From Bernardetia sp. (GTDB lineage: Bacteria; Bacteroidota; Bacteroidia; Cytophagales; Bernardetiaceae): 64,000 bases of DNA. The notes beneath the pieces were generated by a model. It had not been told where the DNA came from. It saw only the letters and a program-made list of their open reading frames with translations, and searched no databases. The position numbers and the translations under genes are program-made. The stretch is taken from positions 155,712-219,711 of the forward strand of contig JAHDBD010000007.1 of the NCBI GenBank assembly GCA_020630575.1, written 5' to 3'. Positions 32,556 to 42,647 of the stretch are shown in pieces. Every line of letters begins with the position of its first letter. The stretch's first letter is position 1.

Positions 32556-34904
32556 TTACTCAACAGCTTCCTCTACTTGTGTACTATCTTTTTCAGGATA
32601 ACGCTCATAATAGGGTGTAGGGCAATAATAACGACGTTTTATTTCGACAGAAGGCTGTAAAAAAGGAGCTTTTCGGATTCCAGAAGTTTTATCAGCATAA
32701 AGGCTTTGCATATAAAGTCCAAAAATAGGAAGTGCTGTTTTTGAGCCTTCACCTACATCAGAAGTACGGAAACGAATGGCTCTGTCTTCTCCTCCTACCC
32801 AAACACCAGTTACCAAATCTCTTGTTACACCCATATACCAACCGTCTGCAAAATTGGAAGAAGTTCCTGTTTTACCTCCTACATCATTGTTATTTCCCAA
32901 AATGCCATACGACCACAGACCTAATGATGTTCCGTATGGTTCTTGTGTACCTCCTTTGAGCATATAACCCATTAGCCAAGCTGATTCTTTGGATAAGGCA
33001 CGATGAGAATCGCCATGAAAATAATGAAGAGTTTTGCCATGTTTGTCTTTTACTTGCCACAAAATCTGAGGTTCTTGCCACATTCCACCATTCATAATTG
33101 TTGCATAAGCTCCAACCATTTCGAAGAGTGATACATCACTAGAGCCTAATCCAATAGAAGGAACTTCTGCTAAAGGTGAAGTAATTCCCATTTTTTTAGC
33201 GTAATGTGCTACGGTTGTCCAACCTACTTTCTCGGTTAGTTTGGCTGTTACAGTATTTATCGAACGCCCCATAGCATGTCTTAAAGTCATATTTCTATTG
33301 GTGTTTGTCCAGTCGGCATTATGAGGAGTCCAAATTTTCTGTTCGCCATTTTCTTCGTATCTAATAATAGGATTGGTATCTAAAATTGTATCACAAGGAG
33401 ACATATTTAATGAATCAATAGCAGTTGCATAGACAAACATTTTGAATGTCGAACCTGGTTGTCTTTTGGCTTGTTTTACTTGGTCATACTTGAAATATTC
33501 AAAATCAAGACCACCTACCCACGCTTTTATATGTCCACTATAAGGGTCTAAAGAAACCATTCCTGCCCTCATAATTTGCTTATAATATTTTATAGAATCA
33601 ATGGTAGAAAGTGTAGTGTCTTTTCTATGATTTGTGTTTTCCCAACTAAAAACCGTCATTTTTTTAGGTTTTTCTAGCAAAATTTGAATAGAATCGCTTT
33701 GCTTTCCATATTTTTCTACTAAATATTTGTAGTAATCTGTTTTTGCTATATTATTCTCAATATAATTTTCAATTGGTTTTTTGTTACTATCTGTCCAAGG
33801 AACTAAACCCTTCCATTGCTGCTGAAATTTTTCTTGAAGAACAGGCATTTGTTTGGCTATGGCTGCCTCTGCATGGGTCTGAATTTTGGAATCAATGGTA
33901 AGATAAATTTCTAATCCGTCTGCATATAAATCATATCCGTTTTTATCACACCAATTTTTCAACTTTTGTGTGACATAGTTTTTATAGTAGGTGCTATTTC
34001 CTGTTTCGGCTACTTCATAAAAAATAGTTAAGTCTAAAGGTAACTCTTTAAGAGAATCTACTAAGTGGCGAGTTAGATACTTATATTTTCTCATCTGATT
34101 CAAAACCGTATTTCGTCTATTTATTGCCTTTTCAGGATTACGAAGAGGATTATAAGTAGAAGGAGCTTTCAAAAGACCAACTAGTAGAGCTGATTGATGA
34201 ATTTCTAAACTATCAGGAGAAGTAGAAAAATATTTTTTTGCTGCTGCATGAAGTCCAAAAGTATTATTTCCAAACGTAACTTCATTGAGATACATTGTCA
34301 GAATTTCACTTTTTGTATAAGAACGCTCTAACCGAACAGCCATAATCCATTCTTTTGCCTTCGCTACAATGGTACTTAATAGTCCTTTGTCGCCTAGTTT
34401 TCCTATGTTTTCTTGCGAACGAGTATCAAACATATTTTTAGCGAGTTGCTGACTGATTGTACTTCCTCCTCTATTGTCGCCTTTTAGTAGATACCATAAT
34501 ATAGAGACAGTTGCCTCTGCATCAATTCCTGAATGTCTTTCAAAACGAGCATCTTCGGTAGCCAAAAGAGCCAAGATTGTCATTGAATCTATATCTTCAT
34601 ATTTTAAAGGCGTTTTATTCTGACTATAATAACGAGCTACTTCTATGCTATCAGCTGTATAAACGACAGAAGGTAAAGGCGTTTTTGGATTCTCAAGAGC
34701 TTTCAAAGATGGAATTGTACCAAAAAAGCCAAACCAATTAAAAGCAATGGCAGCAAAAAATAGAATTATACTCATAAGTCCTATTGCTGTTATCCACCAC
34801 AACACACGACAAAAACGTATTATCTTCGATTCTCCTCTTGGAAAACTGAATAATAAACGCAATTTATTTGCTGATTGCTTTAAAATTGAAAGGTAGTTTT
34901 TCAT
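32556..34904 (-). CDS. mrcA: Bifunctional penicillin-binding protein 1A
   Basis: Polymerises and cross-links peptidoglycan. A single N-terminal membrane helix (about 34-54) is followed by the GT51 glycosyltransferase domain (catalytic Glu117 in EDARFERHSG; GGSTISQQLAKN). The transpeptidase domain has Ser485-Thr-Phe-Lys488 in RQPGSTFKMF, SIN in GRSINTVTA, and KTGTS in GGKTGTSSNFADGW. 782 aa, typical of class A PBPs in this phylum. The gene diverges from cmk; 169 nt lie between. Confidence 0.94.
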   Translation of the reverse strand: MKNYLSILKQSANKLRLLFSFPRGESKIIRFCRVLWWITAIGLMSIILFFAAIAFNWFGFFGTIPSLKALENPKTPLPSVVYTADSIEVARYYSQNKTPLKYEDIDSMTILALLATEDARFERHSGIDAEATVSILWYLLKGDNRGGSTISQQLAKNMFDTRSQENIGKLGDKGLLSTIVAKAKEWIMAVRLERSYTKSEILTMYLNEVTFGNNTFGLHAAAKKYFSTSPDSLEIHQSALLVGLLKAPSTYNPLRNPEKAINRRNTVLNQMRKYKYLTRHLVDSLKELPLDLTIFYEVAETGNSTYYKNYVTQKLKNWCDKNGYDLYADGLEIYLTIDSKIQTHAEAAIAKQMPVLQEKFQQQWKGLVPWTDSNKKPIENYIENNIAKTDYYKYLVEKYGKQSDSIQILLEKPKKMTVFSWENTNHRKDTTLSTIDSIKYYKQIMRAGMVSLDPYSGHIKAWVGGLDFEYFKYDQVKQAKRQPGSTFKMFVYATAIDSLNMSPCDTILDTNPIIRYEENGEQKIWTPHNADWTNTNRNMTLRHAMGRSINTVTAKLTEKVGWTTVAHYAKKMGITSPLAEVPSIGLGSSDVSLFEMVGAYATIMNGGMWQEPQILWQVKDKHGKTLHYFHGDSHRALSKESAWLMGYMLKGGTQEPYGTSLGLWSYGILGNNNDVGGKTGTSSNFADGWYMGVTRDLVTGVWVGGEDRAIRFRTSDVGEGSKTALPIFGLYMQSLYADKTSGIRKAPFLQPSVEIKRRYYCPTPYYERYPEKDSTQVEEAVE

Positions 34905-35027
34905 TTAGGTTTTTAGCAAAAAAAATATTTTTAGAATCAATACAGTAAAATTACATTTATAAATTACAATTAACAAAATGACTTTGTTTTGAAATGGGGA
35001 CAGTTAAAATTATTTATATAAGTTTTG

Positions 35028-35035
35028 TACCTTTG
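35028..35035 (+). promoter_or_regulatory. -7 box upstream of cmk and the polysaccharide locus
   Basis: TACCTTTG, exact match to TAnnTTTG, 38 nt before the cmk ATG. As the following genes are closely packed on the same strand, this may drive the first part of the polysaccharide cluster. Confidence 0.5.
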
Positions 35036-35073
35036 CACCATGTTATTTTTTAAATAGAAAGATATTAAAAATT

Positions 35074-35784
35074 ATGAGTCATTCTAATCAGGATATACAA
35101 ACTAAAAACATCATCATTGCCATTGACGGTTACTCAGGCTGTGGTAAGAGTAGCACTGCAAAAGCTGTCGCTTCTCGTTTAAGTTATGCCTATATTGATA
35201 CAGGAGCTATGTATAGAGCTGTAACACTCTATTTTTATCGTCATCGTATCGAACATACAGATAAAGAACAGGTCAGAAAAGCACTCACTTCTATTTTATT
35301 AGACTTTAAGTTTGATGAACAAACTAAAAGTAGCCATATTTTTTTGAATGGGGAAAATGTAGAATCACTTATTCGTCAGATGCACATTTCAGAGCGTGTA
35401 AGTCAGGTAAGTACGATTGCAGAAGTACGTCATTTCTTGGTAGCACAACAGCGTTTGATGGGAGATAAAAAAGGAATTGTCATGGATGGAAGGGATATTG
35501 GAACAGTTGTTTTTCCTAATGCAGAGCTTAAAGTATTTATGACAGCACAAGTACCTACTAGAGCCTTACGCCGTCAGAAAGAATTAGAAAGTTTAGGACA
35601 AAGTGTAGAGCTTTCTGAAATCATTAGCAATCTTGAAAAGCGAGATTTGATAGATTCTACTCGTCAGGAAAGTCCTCTTCGTAAGGCTGATGATGCTATT
35701 GAAATCGATACTACCAATTTAGAGTTTGAGCAGCAGGTGGAGAAGGTTTTAGAATTGATGAATGAAACTTCTAATCAATTTTAA
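35074..35784 (+). CDS. cmk: Cytidylate kinase
   Basis: Phosphorylates CMP/dCMP with ATP. The P-loop is GYSGCGKSST (residues 19-28). YIDTGAMYRAVTLYF, GIVMDGRDIGTVVFPNA and KRDLIDSTRQESPL are the family NMP-binding and lid segments. 236 aa with a short N-terminal addition. The stop is 3 nt before the start of an SDR gene that opens the glycan cluster, so cmk is likely its first cistron. A link through recycling of CMP from CMP-sugars (KDO, sialic acid types) is possible but inferred. Confidence 0.95.
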   Translation: MSHSNQDIQTKNIIIAIDGYSGCGKSSTAKAVASRLSYAYIDTGAMYRAVTLYFYRHRIEHTDKEQVRKALTSILLDFKFDEQTKSSHIFLNGENVESLIRQMHISERVSQVSTIAEVRHFLVAQQRLMGDKKGIVMDGRDIGTVVFPNAELKVFMTAQVPTRALRRQKELESLGQSVELSEIISNLEKRDLIDSTRQESPLRKADDAIEIDTTNLEFEQQVEKVLELMNETSNQF

Positions 35785-35787
35785 TCT

Positions 35788-36546
35788 ATGAGTTCAACAA
35801 CAAAAATCAATCAAAACATAGATACTAAGAATGAATCAATACCTACTTATAATATAATAGGCAGTGGGTTGATAGCTAATTCTTTTAAAGAACATAAGTT
35901 TATAGAGTTTCCTTATTTAGTAACTGTGTTTTCATCAGGGGTTTCAAATTCCTTAGAAACAAGAAGGAGTGAGTTTTTAAGAGAAAAAAAACTTTTAAAT
36001 AAGGTCTTAGATAATAAAGCAAGTACAGATAGGTTTATTTACTTTAGTACCTTATCTGTTTATGATAAAACAAAGCAAGATTCTGCTTACGTAAATCATA
36101 AATTAGAAATGGAAAAAATTATTACACAAAACTTTTCAAATCATCTCATCTTAAGAGTACCAAATATTATAGGAAAAGGAGGAAATCCAACTACATTACT
36201 TAATTATTTGATTACATCAATACATAATAATTCTCAAATACAAATTTTTATGAATGCTTATCGTAATTTTATCGATGTGGCAGACCTAACGAAGGTAGTA
36301 ACTAAACTCATTGAGTCTAATAAAATTAATACGACGATTGATTTGTTGCATCCAGTTTCCTATTCTATGGTTGAGATTATGGAATACATAGAAAATCATA
36401 TAAGTAAGAAAGCGAATTCAATTTATTTAGAAAAAGGATATAATTATTTTCCTCAATCAACAGAATCAAACACTACTCTTTTTAAAAAAAGTAATATTTG
36501 TTTAGATAAAAATTATTTAAACAAAATTTTGAAAAAATATTATTAA
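35788..36546 (+). CDS. NAD-dependent epimerase/dehydratase-like SDR
   Basis: 252 aa. The N-terminal nucleotide-binding strand-turn reads YNIIGSGLIANSF, a shortened variant of GxxGxxG. The catalytic Tyr-x3-Lys appears as YVNHK, preceded by IYFSTLSVYD with the supporting Ser. LILRVPNIIGKGGNP and RNFIDVADLTKVV are extended-SDR features. Likely modifies a nucleotide sugar or a sugar residue for the surface glycan. Overall shorter than typical UDP-sugar epimerases (about 310-340 aa). Confidence 0.75.
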   Translation: MSSTTKINQNIDTKNESIPTYNIIGSGLIANSFKEHKFIEFPYLVTVFSSGVSNSLETRRSEFLREKKLLNKVLDNKASTDRFIYFSTLSVYDKTKQDSAYVNHKLEMEKIITQNFSNHLILRVPNIIGKGGNPTTLLNYLITSIHNNSQIQIFMNAYRNFIDVADLTKVVTKLIESNKINTTIDLLHPVSYSMVEIMEYIENHISKKANSIYLEKGYNYFPQSTESNTTLFKKSNICLDKNYLNKILKKYY

Positions 36547-36553
36547 TTATAAG

Positions 36554-38077
36554 ATGAACATAATTGTATTTACTACTTGGACAGGAGATAATTTTTTGCC
36601 TGCAGTTCATGCAGAAATAATAACTACTCACGTAGAAAAAGGAGATCAAGTAAAAGTAGTGGTGTGTGACTCACAGCTTCATTCTTGTTTTATACCCCAT
36701 CTTTTTCAAGCAGATAAAGATAATCCACCTTTTAAAGATAAACAAACATGTATTAATTGTCAATTAAAATGGCGTTCTATACTTCAAAATAATATAGGTA
36801 TCCCTAAAGAAAATATTGTTTCTTTAGCTTCTTTTCCAAAAGACATAACTATTCCTTTCTTTACTACTAAAAAGGAAGTTGAACAACACAAGTTTCAAAA
36901 TATAAATATTGGACTAGGTATTATGTCTAGTTTAATATCAATTTATCGTGATGTAGATATAGATATTCATCAAAAGAGAAAAGTAGTAGAAGCTATATAT
37001 AAAAATGTAGTATCAACAGTATTGACAATGGAAAACCTTAAAGGGTTTGAACCAGATAAAGTATACATTTATAATGGAAGAGTAGCAGAGAGAAGAGCTG
37101 TAGTAGAGTTTTGTGAAGTAAATAAAATAGATTATGATACATGGGAGGTTGCTCAAAGTCTTCAACATTATTTCCTAGTAAACAAAACATTACCTCACAA
37201 CCCAAAAGTATTGGCTCAAACAGCAAAAAGACTTTTTTATGAAGACAAATCTGTTTCACAAGAATCAAAAATTGAGTTTGCTCAAAATTGGTATCAAACC
37301 AAACGCTATGGAAATTATGAAGATAATCCTAGTGATATCAATTATACAAAGCTCATGAAAGAAACAAATATTGATTCATTAAATGTAGATAAAAACAGGA
37401 CAAATGTAGCTATTTTTGTTTCTTCAGAAGATGAAATTGCAAGTTTAGGAGAGAAAATATGGCCTTTCAAATACCGACAAACTGAAACTATAACACAAAT
37501 TATAGAACATTTTGATAAGAAAGAAAATAATAATTTTCATTTTTATTTACGAATACATCCTAACTTAAGAAATTTAGTAAATAAAGAAACTGAGAAGTTA
37601 AAAAATCTAAAAGGAAATTGCCTAACTATTATTCCTGCTAATTCTCCTCTTAGTTCTTATACTTTATTAGATACTTGTGATAAAGTAGTTTGTTTTGGTT
37701 CTACAATAGGCATAGAAGCAACTTTTTGGCAAAAAACATCTATACTTTTTGGTACAGCTATGTATAAATATATTGAAAATAGCATTAATATAGCAGAAAG
37801 TATAAGTCATTTGATGGAGCTAATAGAAGATGAAAATCTATCTCCCAAAAATAAAGAGGCAGCATTGGTGTATGCCTATGGACTGTTTCATAGAGGAACA
37901 AGAATTAAAAAATTAGATATTTATGAACAGCCTGTAGAAAAACTATATAATAAAAACAAATTACTATATCCTATCTATAAGCTTTACAAAAAATCAAGTA
38001 TAGTAGGTAAGACAGTTCGATTTTTTAATATAGAAAAAATAGCTAAAAATATGTTGATTTTTTTTTACAAAAATTAA
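36554..38077 (+). CDS. Capsule polysaccharide-type transferase (GT-B-like)
   Basis: 507 aa. The N-terminal 130 residues contain Cys pairs (QTCINCQLKW) and an opening VFTTWTGDNFLPAVHAEII that I do not recognise. The C-terminal half looks like capsule biosynthesis/CDP-glycerol-type transferases: FVSSEDE, FHFYLRIHPNLRNL, SSYTLLDTCDKVVCFGSTIGIEATFWQKTSIL, shown only in short pieces here (RIHPN and GSTIGIEA are the telling ones). Such enzymes add KDO, sugars or polyol phosphates. Starts 7 nt after the SDR gene. Confidence 0.6.
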   Translation: MNIIVFTTWTGDNFLPAVHAEIITTHVEKGDQVKVVVCDSQLHSCFIPHLFQADKDNPPFKDKQTCINCQLKWRSILQNNIGIPKENIVSLASFPKDITIPFFTTKKEVEQHKFQNINIGLGIMSSLISIYRDVDIDIHQKRKVVEAIYKNVVSTVLTMENLKGFEPDKVYIYNGRVAERRAVVEFCEVNKIDYDTWEVAQSLQHYFLVNKTLPHNPKVLAQTAKRLFYEDKSVSQESKIEFAQNWYQTKRYGNYEDNPSDINYTKLMKETNIDSLNVDKNRTNVAIFVSSEDEIASLGEKIWPFKYRQTETITQIIEHFDKKENNNFHFYLRIHPNLRNLVNKETEKLKNLKGNCLTIIPANSPLSSYTLLDTCDKVVCFGSTIGIEATFWQKTSILFGTAMYKYIENSINIAESISHLMELIEDENLSPKNKEAALVYAYGLFHRGTRIKKLDIYEQPVEKLYNKNKLLYPIYKLYKKSSIVGKTVRFFNIEKIAKNMLIFFYKN

Positions 38078-38099
38078 ATAAAGAAAATCTTACTCAATT

Positions 38100-39011
38100 A
38101 TGTTAGAAAATGCAGTTATATTTACGATTGCCAATAAATCTTATGAAGCTGGAGTAGCTGCCTTAATTAATTCATTATTACATAATGGTTTTAAGGGAAG
38201 AATAAAAGTAGGCATTCCTGCTCCTTATTTTGAAGGACAACCTTTAGAGAATGTAGAGTATATTCACTTAGACTCAAAGTTGCATCCAATCAATTTAAAA
38301 ACAGAGCTTATTTTATCCAATCCTTGTTCTAATTTTATTTATTTTGATTCTGATATTATAATAAATACAAGAGTGTTTTTAGAAGAATTAGAAGAGTTAT
38401 TACTTGATTGCCCTGTATTTCCAATAGAAGCAATTATTCCAAAAGAAGATTTCAGAAGACTTCGATGGAATCAACAGATAACAGGAAAAATTGACTTCTC
38501 AAAGAACTATTCTTCTTCTTACTATAATGCTGGTTTTTTTGCTGGTAACTGGGAAAGAGATATACCATTGATAAAAGAGTGGAAAAATAAAATGCAACAA
38601 TGTTTGACTTCTTTAGAAAGTGTAGAAGGAATGAGTAAATATTTTAAACTTTCTGATCAAGATGTACTTAATGGACTCTTGCAAGATGGTACCTATAATG
38701 TAGCAGGTATTTCTCCTCCTGATTGGTGGACAAACATGGGAGGAGTGCAAAAACCATTTTTGTTTATAGGATTATGGGACGAGGCTGGTTTTTACCATCA
38801 CACTGCACAGCCCAAAACGTGGTTGCACAAAACAGTTCCTTTGCGTCCTCCTAATGCATATGATATGTTGTGGTATTATTATCTCAAAATGGACTATTAC
38901 AAAATGGATGTAAGTGAGATATTATCTTCTAATATGATAGATTGGTTGGAGCATAAAAAATATACGAGGTATTACCGAGTAATAAAAAAATTAATAAAAA
39001 AATTAATATAA
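38100..39011 (+). CDS. Glycosyltransferase, GT8-like with DxD motif
   Basis: 303 aa. The N-terminus AVIFTIANKSYEAGVAALINSL resembles GT-A enzymes that use a nucleotide sugar. The DxD metal motif is NFIYFDSDIIIN (Asp-Ser-Asp). YNAGFFAGN and LSDQDVLNGLL are characteristic of GT8-like transferases. The C-terminal 60 residues are Tyr- and Lys-rich with basic repeats, suggesting membrane contact. Donor and acceptor unknown. Confidence 0.72.
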   Translation: MLENAVIFTIANKSYEAGVAALINSLLHNGFKGRIKVGIPAPYFEGQPLENVEYIHLDSKLHPINLKTELILSNPCSNFIYFDSDIIINTRVFLEELEELLLDCPVFPIEAIIPKEDFRRLRWNQQITGKIDFSKNYSSSYYNAGFFAGNWERDIPLIKEWKNKMQQCLTSLESVEGMSKYFKLSDQDVLNGLLQDGTYNVAGISPPDWWTNMGGVQKPFLFIGLWDEAGFYHHTAQPKTWLHKTVPLRPPNAYDMLWYYYLKMDYYKMDVSEILSSNMIDWLEHKKYTRYYRVIKKLIKKLI

Positions 39012-39036
39012 TTAACTTTTTATAAATCTATCTAAT

Positions 39037-39984
39037 ATGAAATCCGTTTCTGTTATTATTCCTGCCTACAATTGTGAACTTTTCATCGAGCAAACACTTG
39101 AGAGTGTATTCAAACAAACTATTGGATTAGAAAATCTAGAAGTTATTGTAATTAATGATGGCTCAACCGACAATACACTACAAATTTTGAGAAAATATGA
39201 AAAAGAAGATAAAATTATCTTAATAGATACACCCAATAGAGGAGTAAGTGCTGCTAGAAACTTGGGTTTAGATAAGGCTTCAGGAAAGTTTGTTCAATTT
39301 TTAGATGCTGATGATCGCATACATCCTACGAAACTAGAAAAGCAAATTAATGTAATTGATACTAATAAAGATGTATGTTTTTCAGATTGGTGTTTTATCA
39401 ATAATACTTCCCTAGAATTAAACAATACTGATAAAGAAAATCATCTTATTCATTCTCCTCGGCTAGGAAAAAATTATCTAAATGAAATCCTAGAAAGTCG
39501 TATTTGGATACCCATCCATGCTTCTTTATATAAGAGAAATTTAATATCAATGATACGATTTGATGAGAAGATTAAATTTGGAGAAGATGTTAGGTTTCTT
39601 TGGGAATACTTATACAAAATTGAATATATCGATAAAATAGGGTATGTAGAAGAATTGTTAACTTACTATCTAAAACATGATACAAATAATACACAAATTA
39701 TGGGTTCTATTACAAAATTAAATGACATATTTGAGAATGCTTATCAACTCTACCAACAAAATAGAGAAGATACTTATCGTTATAAAGAAGCATTGCTAAA
39801 TATTTTTTACTACTGTGCTAAAGAATACTTAGCAGTGAAAAATTATAATCAATCTGACCTTTGTTTTGAAATAATAGAAAAAATAGAACCTAAGTTTTTA
39901 CCTACTTATCCCATCAAAAAAAAAATAGCTCAGATAATAGGATTAAAAAAAACAGAGTATATTTTTGATTTTTTAAAAAAATAG
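39037..39984 (+). CDS. Family 2 glycosyltransferase
   Basis: 315 aa, GT-A fold. SVIIPAYNCELFIEQTLESV at the start, VIVINDGSTDNT, NRGVSAARNLGLDKASG, and the metal-binding QFLDADDRIHP. The acceptor-side motif is KFGEDVRFLWEYL (the ED pair). Inverting transferase acting in the cytoplasm on a lipid-linked glycan. C-terminal 80 residues are helical. Confidence 0.9.
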   Translation: MKSVSVIIPAYNCELFIEQTLESVFKQTIGLENLEVIVINDGSTDNTLQILRKYEKEDKIILIDTPNRGVSAARNLGLDKASGKFVQFLDADDRIHPTKLEKQINVIDTNKDVCFSDWCFINNTSLELNNTDKENHLIHSPRLGKNYLNEILESRIWIPIHASLYKRNLISMIRFDEKIKFGEDVRFLWEYLYKIEYIDKIGYVEELLTYYLKHDTNNTQIMGSITKLNDIFENAYQLYQQNREDTYRYKEALLNIFYYCAKEYLAVKNYNQSDLCFEIIEKIEPKFLPTYPIKKKIAQIIGLKKTEYIFDFLKK

Positions 39985-39991
39985 TAAACAA

Positions 39992-41371
39992 ATGAAAATT
40001 GCATTAGGAGTAGGTTATTACTATCCAGATTCTATTGGAGGAACAGAAAAATATGTACACGATTTGGCTACTTATCTTGTTTCTCAAAATATAGAAGTTA
40101 GTATTATTGCGCCTAGTTCGTCCGAAGACTGTAAAGCAACAGGAAATTATTCTTATCAAAATAATGACGTAAAAGGAAAAGAATATACAGTATACAGGTT
40201 TGAAGTTCCTAAAGAATTAAGCCACGAAGAAATAACAGATAAAGTAATTTGTAGAGGGTGGCAAAATTTTGAAGAATTATTGAATAAGCTAAAACCTGAT
40301 ATTTTTCATTTACATACACTTTCAACAACACTCAATTATCGTCATCTCAAAATAGCAAAAGAAAAAGGAATCAAAACACTTTTTACGGCACATATCCCAG
40401 GTATTATCTGTCCTAAAGGAGATTTTATACAATATCCTAATAAAGTCTGTAATGGGAAACTACAAAATTCTACTTGTGGATATTGTTATGCCCAACAGCG
40501 TCATGAAAATAAGTTTATCGCAGAAGTTACAGGAACGCTTGCTAAATCAAATTTTGTATCTAGTTTATTAGAAAAAAAAATACCTCAATTTAGTATTGTC
40601 AGTCAGAAAAAAACGACACTTCAAGAGTTAGAAGAAAATACAAATCATATTATTGCAGTTTGTCAGTGGCTCTACAATGCCTTTTTGATAAATAATGTTT
40701 CTCCAAATCATTTGAAAATTTGTAGACAAGGAGTAAGTACAAGTTATTTAGAGAATCTAAAGCAAGAACAGCTACAAGAGAAAACTATTGATAAAAATCA
40801 AAAAATCAAAATTGGTTTTATTGGAAGACTAGAACCCATCAAAGGACTTCATATTTTATTAGATGCTTATGAAAAAGTAGTGAGAGAAAATACAGATATA
40901 AAACTTGAACTTCATATTGTAGCTGTCAAGCAAGAGCTTCATATTGAGTATTACAAACAACTACAAGAACAAATAAAATCTTTGCCCAATATAATTTATC
41001 AAGAAAGTCTACCAGCAGAAAAGGTAAGTCTATTTATGGCAAAATTAGATTACTTATGTATTCCTTCTACGTGGCTAGAAACAGGGCCTATTGTAGCTTA
41101 TGAAGCTTTTGCAAATCAAATTCCGATTATTGGGGCAAATATTGGAGGTTTGGCAGAACTTGTCGAAGATAATAAAACAGGTTTTCTATATCAATTTGAT
41201 GATACAGATTCCCTCAAAAAAACATTGATAAAAGTAGCAACACAGCCAAACTTAATTCCTAATTTTAAAGAAAATATAAAACCTCCCAGAACAACTCAAC
41301 AAGTCGGTAACGAGATGTTACATATTTATCAAGAAACAATTCAAGAAAATGATGGAAAACAGAGAGAGTAA
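39992..41371 (+). CDS. Family 4-type glycosyltransferase
   Basis: 459 aa, GT-B fold. The N-terminal domain opens with YYYPDSIGGTEKYVHDLA, the acceptor-binding Gly-rich turn of GT4 enzymes. The C-terminal domain has KIGFIGRLEPIKGLHILLDA and the donor-binding Glu motif near ETGPIVAYEAFANQIPII. A cysteine-rich insert (CNGKLQNSTCGYCYAQQ) follows the ICPKGDF segment, probably a small metal or disulfide knot. The stop overlaps the next gene by 23 nt. Confidence 0.88.
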   Translation: MKIALGVGYYYPDSIGGTEKYVHDLATYLVSQNIEVSIIAPSSSEDCKATGNYSYQNNDVKGKEYTVYRFEVPKELSHEEITDKVICRGWQNFEELLNKLKPDIFHLHTLSTTLNYRHLKIAKEKGIKTLFTAHIPGIICPKGDFIQYPNKVCNGKLQNSTCGYCYAQQRHENKFIAEVTGTLAKSNFVSSLLEKKIPQFSIVSQKKTTLQELEENTNHIIAVCQWLYNAFLINNVSPNHLKICRQGVSTSYLENLKQEQLQEKTIDKNQKIKIGFIGRLEPIKGLHILLDAYEKVVRENTDIKLELHIVAVKQELHIEYYKQLQEQIKSLPNIIYQESLPAEKVSLFMAKLDYLCIPSTWLETGPIVAYEAFANQIPIIGANIGGLAELVEDNKTGFLYQFDDTDSLKKTLIKVATQPNLIPNFKENIKPPRTTQQVGNEMLHIYQETIQENDGKQRE

Positions 41372-42647
41372 AAAAGTAAAAGTCATACACGCTCACCCAG
41401 GAGCTGGTATTTTTGTAAGACAATCAGCTTTGTCTTATCTAGAAAATGATATGCTAGAGTATTTCTTGACTACTTTTGTATCTCATGAAAAATATTTTCT
41501 ATCCAATTTTATTGCAAAAATAGTTCCCCAGCTCAAAAGAGATATAAGTCGGAAAGCAATTGATGAATTACCTTTCGAAAAACTCAAATTATATCCCTAT
41601 AAAGAATTAATTCGCCTTTTTGCAAGTCGGTATGCTTCTCCTATGGTTACACATCATATTTGGGAGTGGGCAGAACTTGCCTTTGATAAGTGGGTAGCAA
41701 GTGTAATTGCACAAGAGTTTAAAAAACAAAAAATTGATGCAATTCATGTCTATGAACATGCTGCTCTATCTAGTCTTCAAAAAGCAAAGCAAAAAGGAAT
41801 CTTTACTATTTATGAACAACCAAGCGTTTATCATGATAAATTTAAAGTTTTAGCGAGAAAGCTTTTTAAAGAAGAAAAATACTTTGCTGAAGCATATAAA
41901 AAAATTCTTTTTTCTCCCTCTAATGAGAAAGTATATCAAAGAAAAGAAAAAGAAGTTTATTTGAGTGATTTAATAATATGTAATTCTACTTTTACCAAAA
42001 ACTCATTACCAAAAGAAATAAGAAGTCGATCAGAAGTTATTCCATTAGGATTTCCAAAAGTGAATGAATATACTAAAAACAAAAATGAGAATGATAAAAT
42101 AATTTTTATGATTTCTGGCAATATTAGTTACTTAAAAGGAGGGCATCATGTACTTAGGGTGTGGCAAAAGTTCAATGATATTTATCAACAAGCAGAACTC
42201 CGTGTAATTGGAACATTTATGTTAGACGAAAGAGAAAGACAGAACCTGCCATCTTCTGTGACTTTTTATGATAGACTTATTCATGAAGAGTATTTGCAAT
42301 TTATACAGCAAATAGATATTGCAATTTCTTATACTTATACAGATGGGTTTGGAATGATTATTTCCGAGGCAATGGCAAAGGGTATTCCTGTAATTGTTAC
42401 ACCTAATTGTATGGCTCCAGACTTTATTACACATCAAAAAAATGGTTGGATTGTGCCAGTAGGAGATGAAGATGCTTTATTACAACAAATGAAATGGTGT
42501 GTAGAAAACAGACATTTGCTTCCAAAAATAGGCTATGAAGCCATACAAACAGCTAAAAATTGGCAATGGGAAGATTTTAGAAACAAAACAGCTACAACAG
42601 TAAAAGAACAGATTTTGATTCATCATGACAAACAAAGAACTAAATAA
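41349..42647 (+). CDS. Glycosyltransferase, GT4-like
   Basis: 432 aa. VKVIHAHPGAGIFVRQSALSYL opens the acceptor domain. The C-terminal domain has FMISGNISYLKGGHHVLRVW, and the donor site is YTDGFGMIISEAMAKGIPVIVT with the E-x7-E arrangement. Starts inside the preceding gene and in turn overlaps the next gene by 23 nt, indicating tight translational coupling. Confidence 0.86.
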   Translation: MMENRESKKVKVIHAHPGAGIFVRQSALSYLENDMLEYFLTTFVSHEKYFLSNFIAKIVPQLKRDISRKAIDELPFEKLKLYPYKELIRLFASRYASPMVTHHIWEWAELAFDKWVASVIAQEFKKQKIDAIHVYEHAALSSLQKAKQKGIFTIYEQPSVYHDKFKVLARKLFKEEKYFAEAYKKILFSPSNEKVYQRKEKEVYLSDLIICNSTFTKNSLPKEIRSRSEVIPLGFPKVNEYTKNKNENDKIIFMISGNISYLKGGHHVLRVWQKFNDIYQQAELRVIGTFMLDERERQNLPSSVTFYDRLIHEEYLQFIQQIDIAISYTYTDGFGMIISEAMAKGIPVIVTPNCMAPDFITHQKNGWIVPVGDEDALLQQMKWCVENRHLLPKIGYEAIQTAKNWQWEDFRNKTATTVKEQILIHHDKQRTK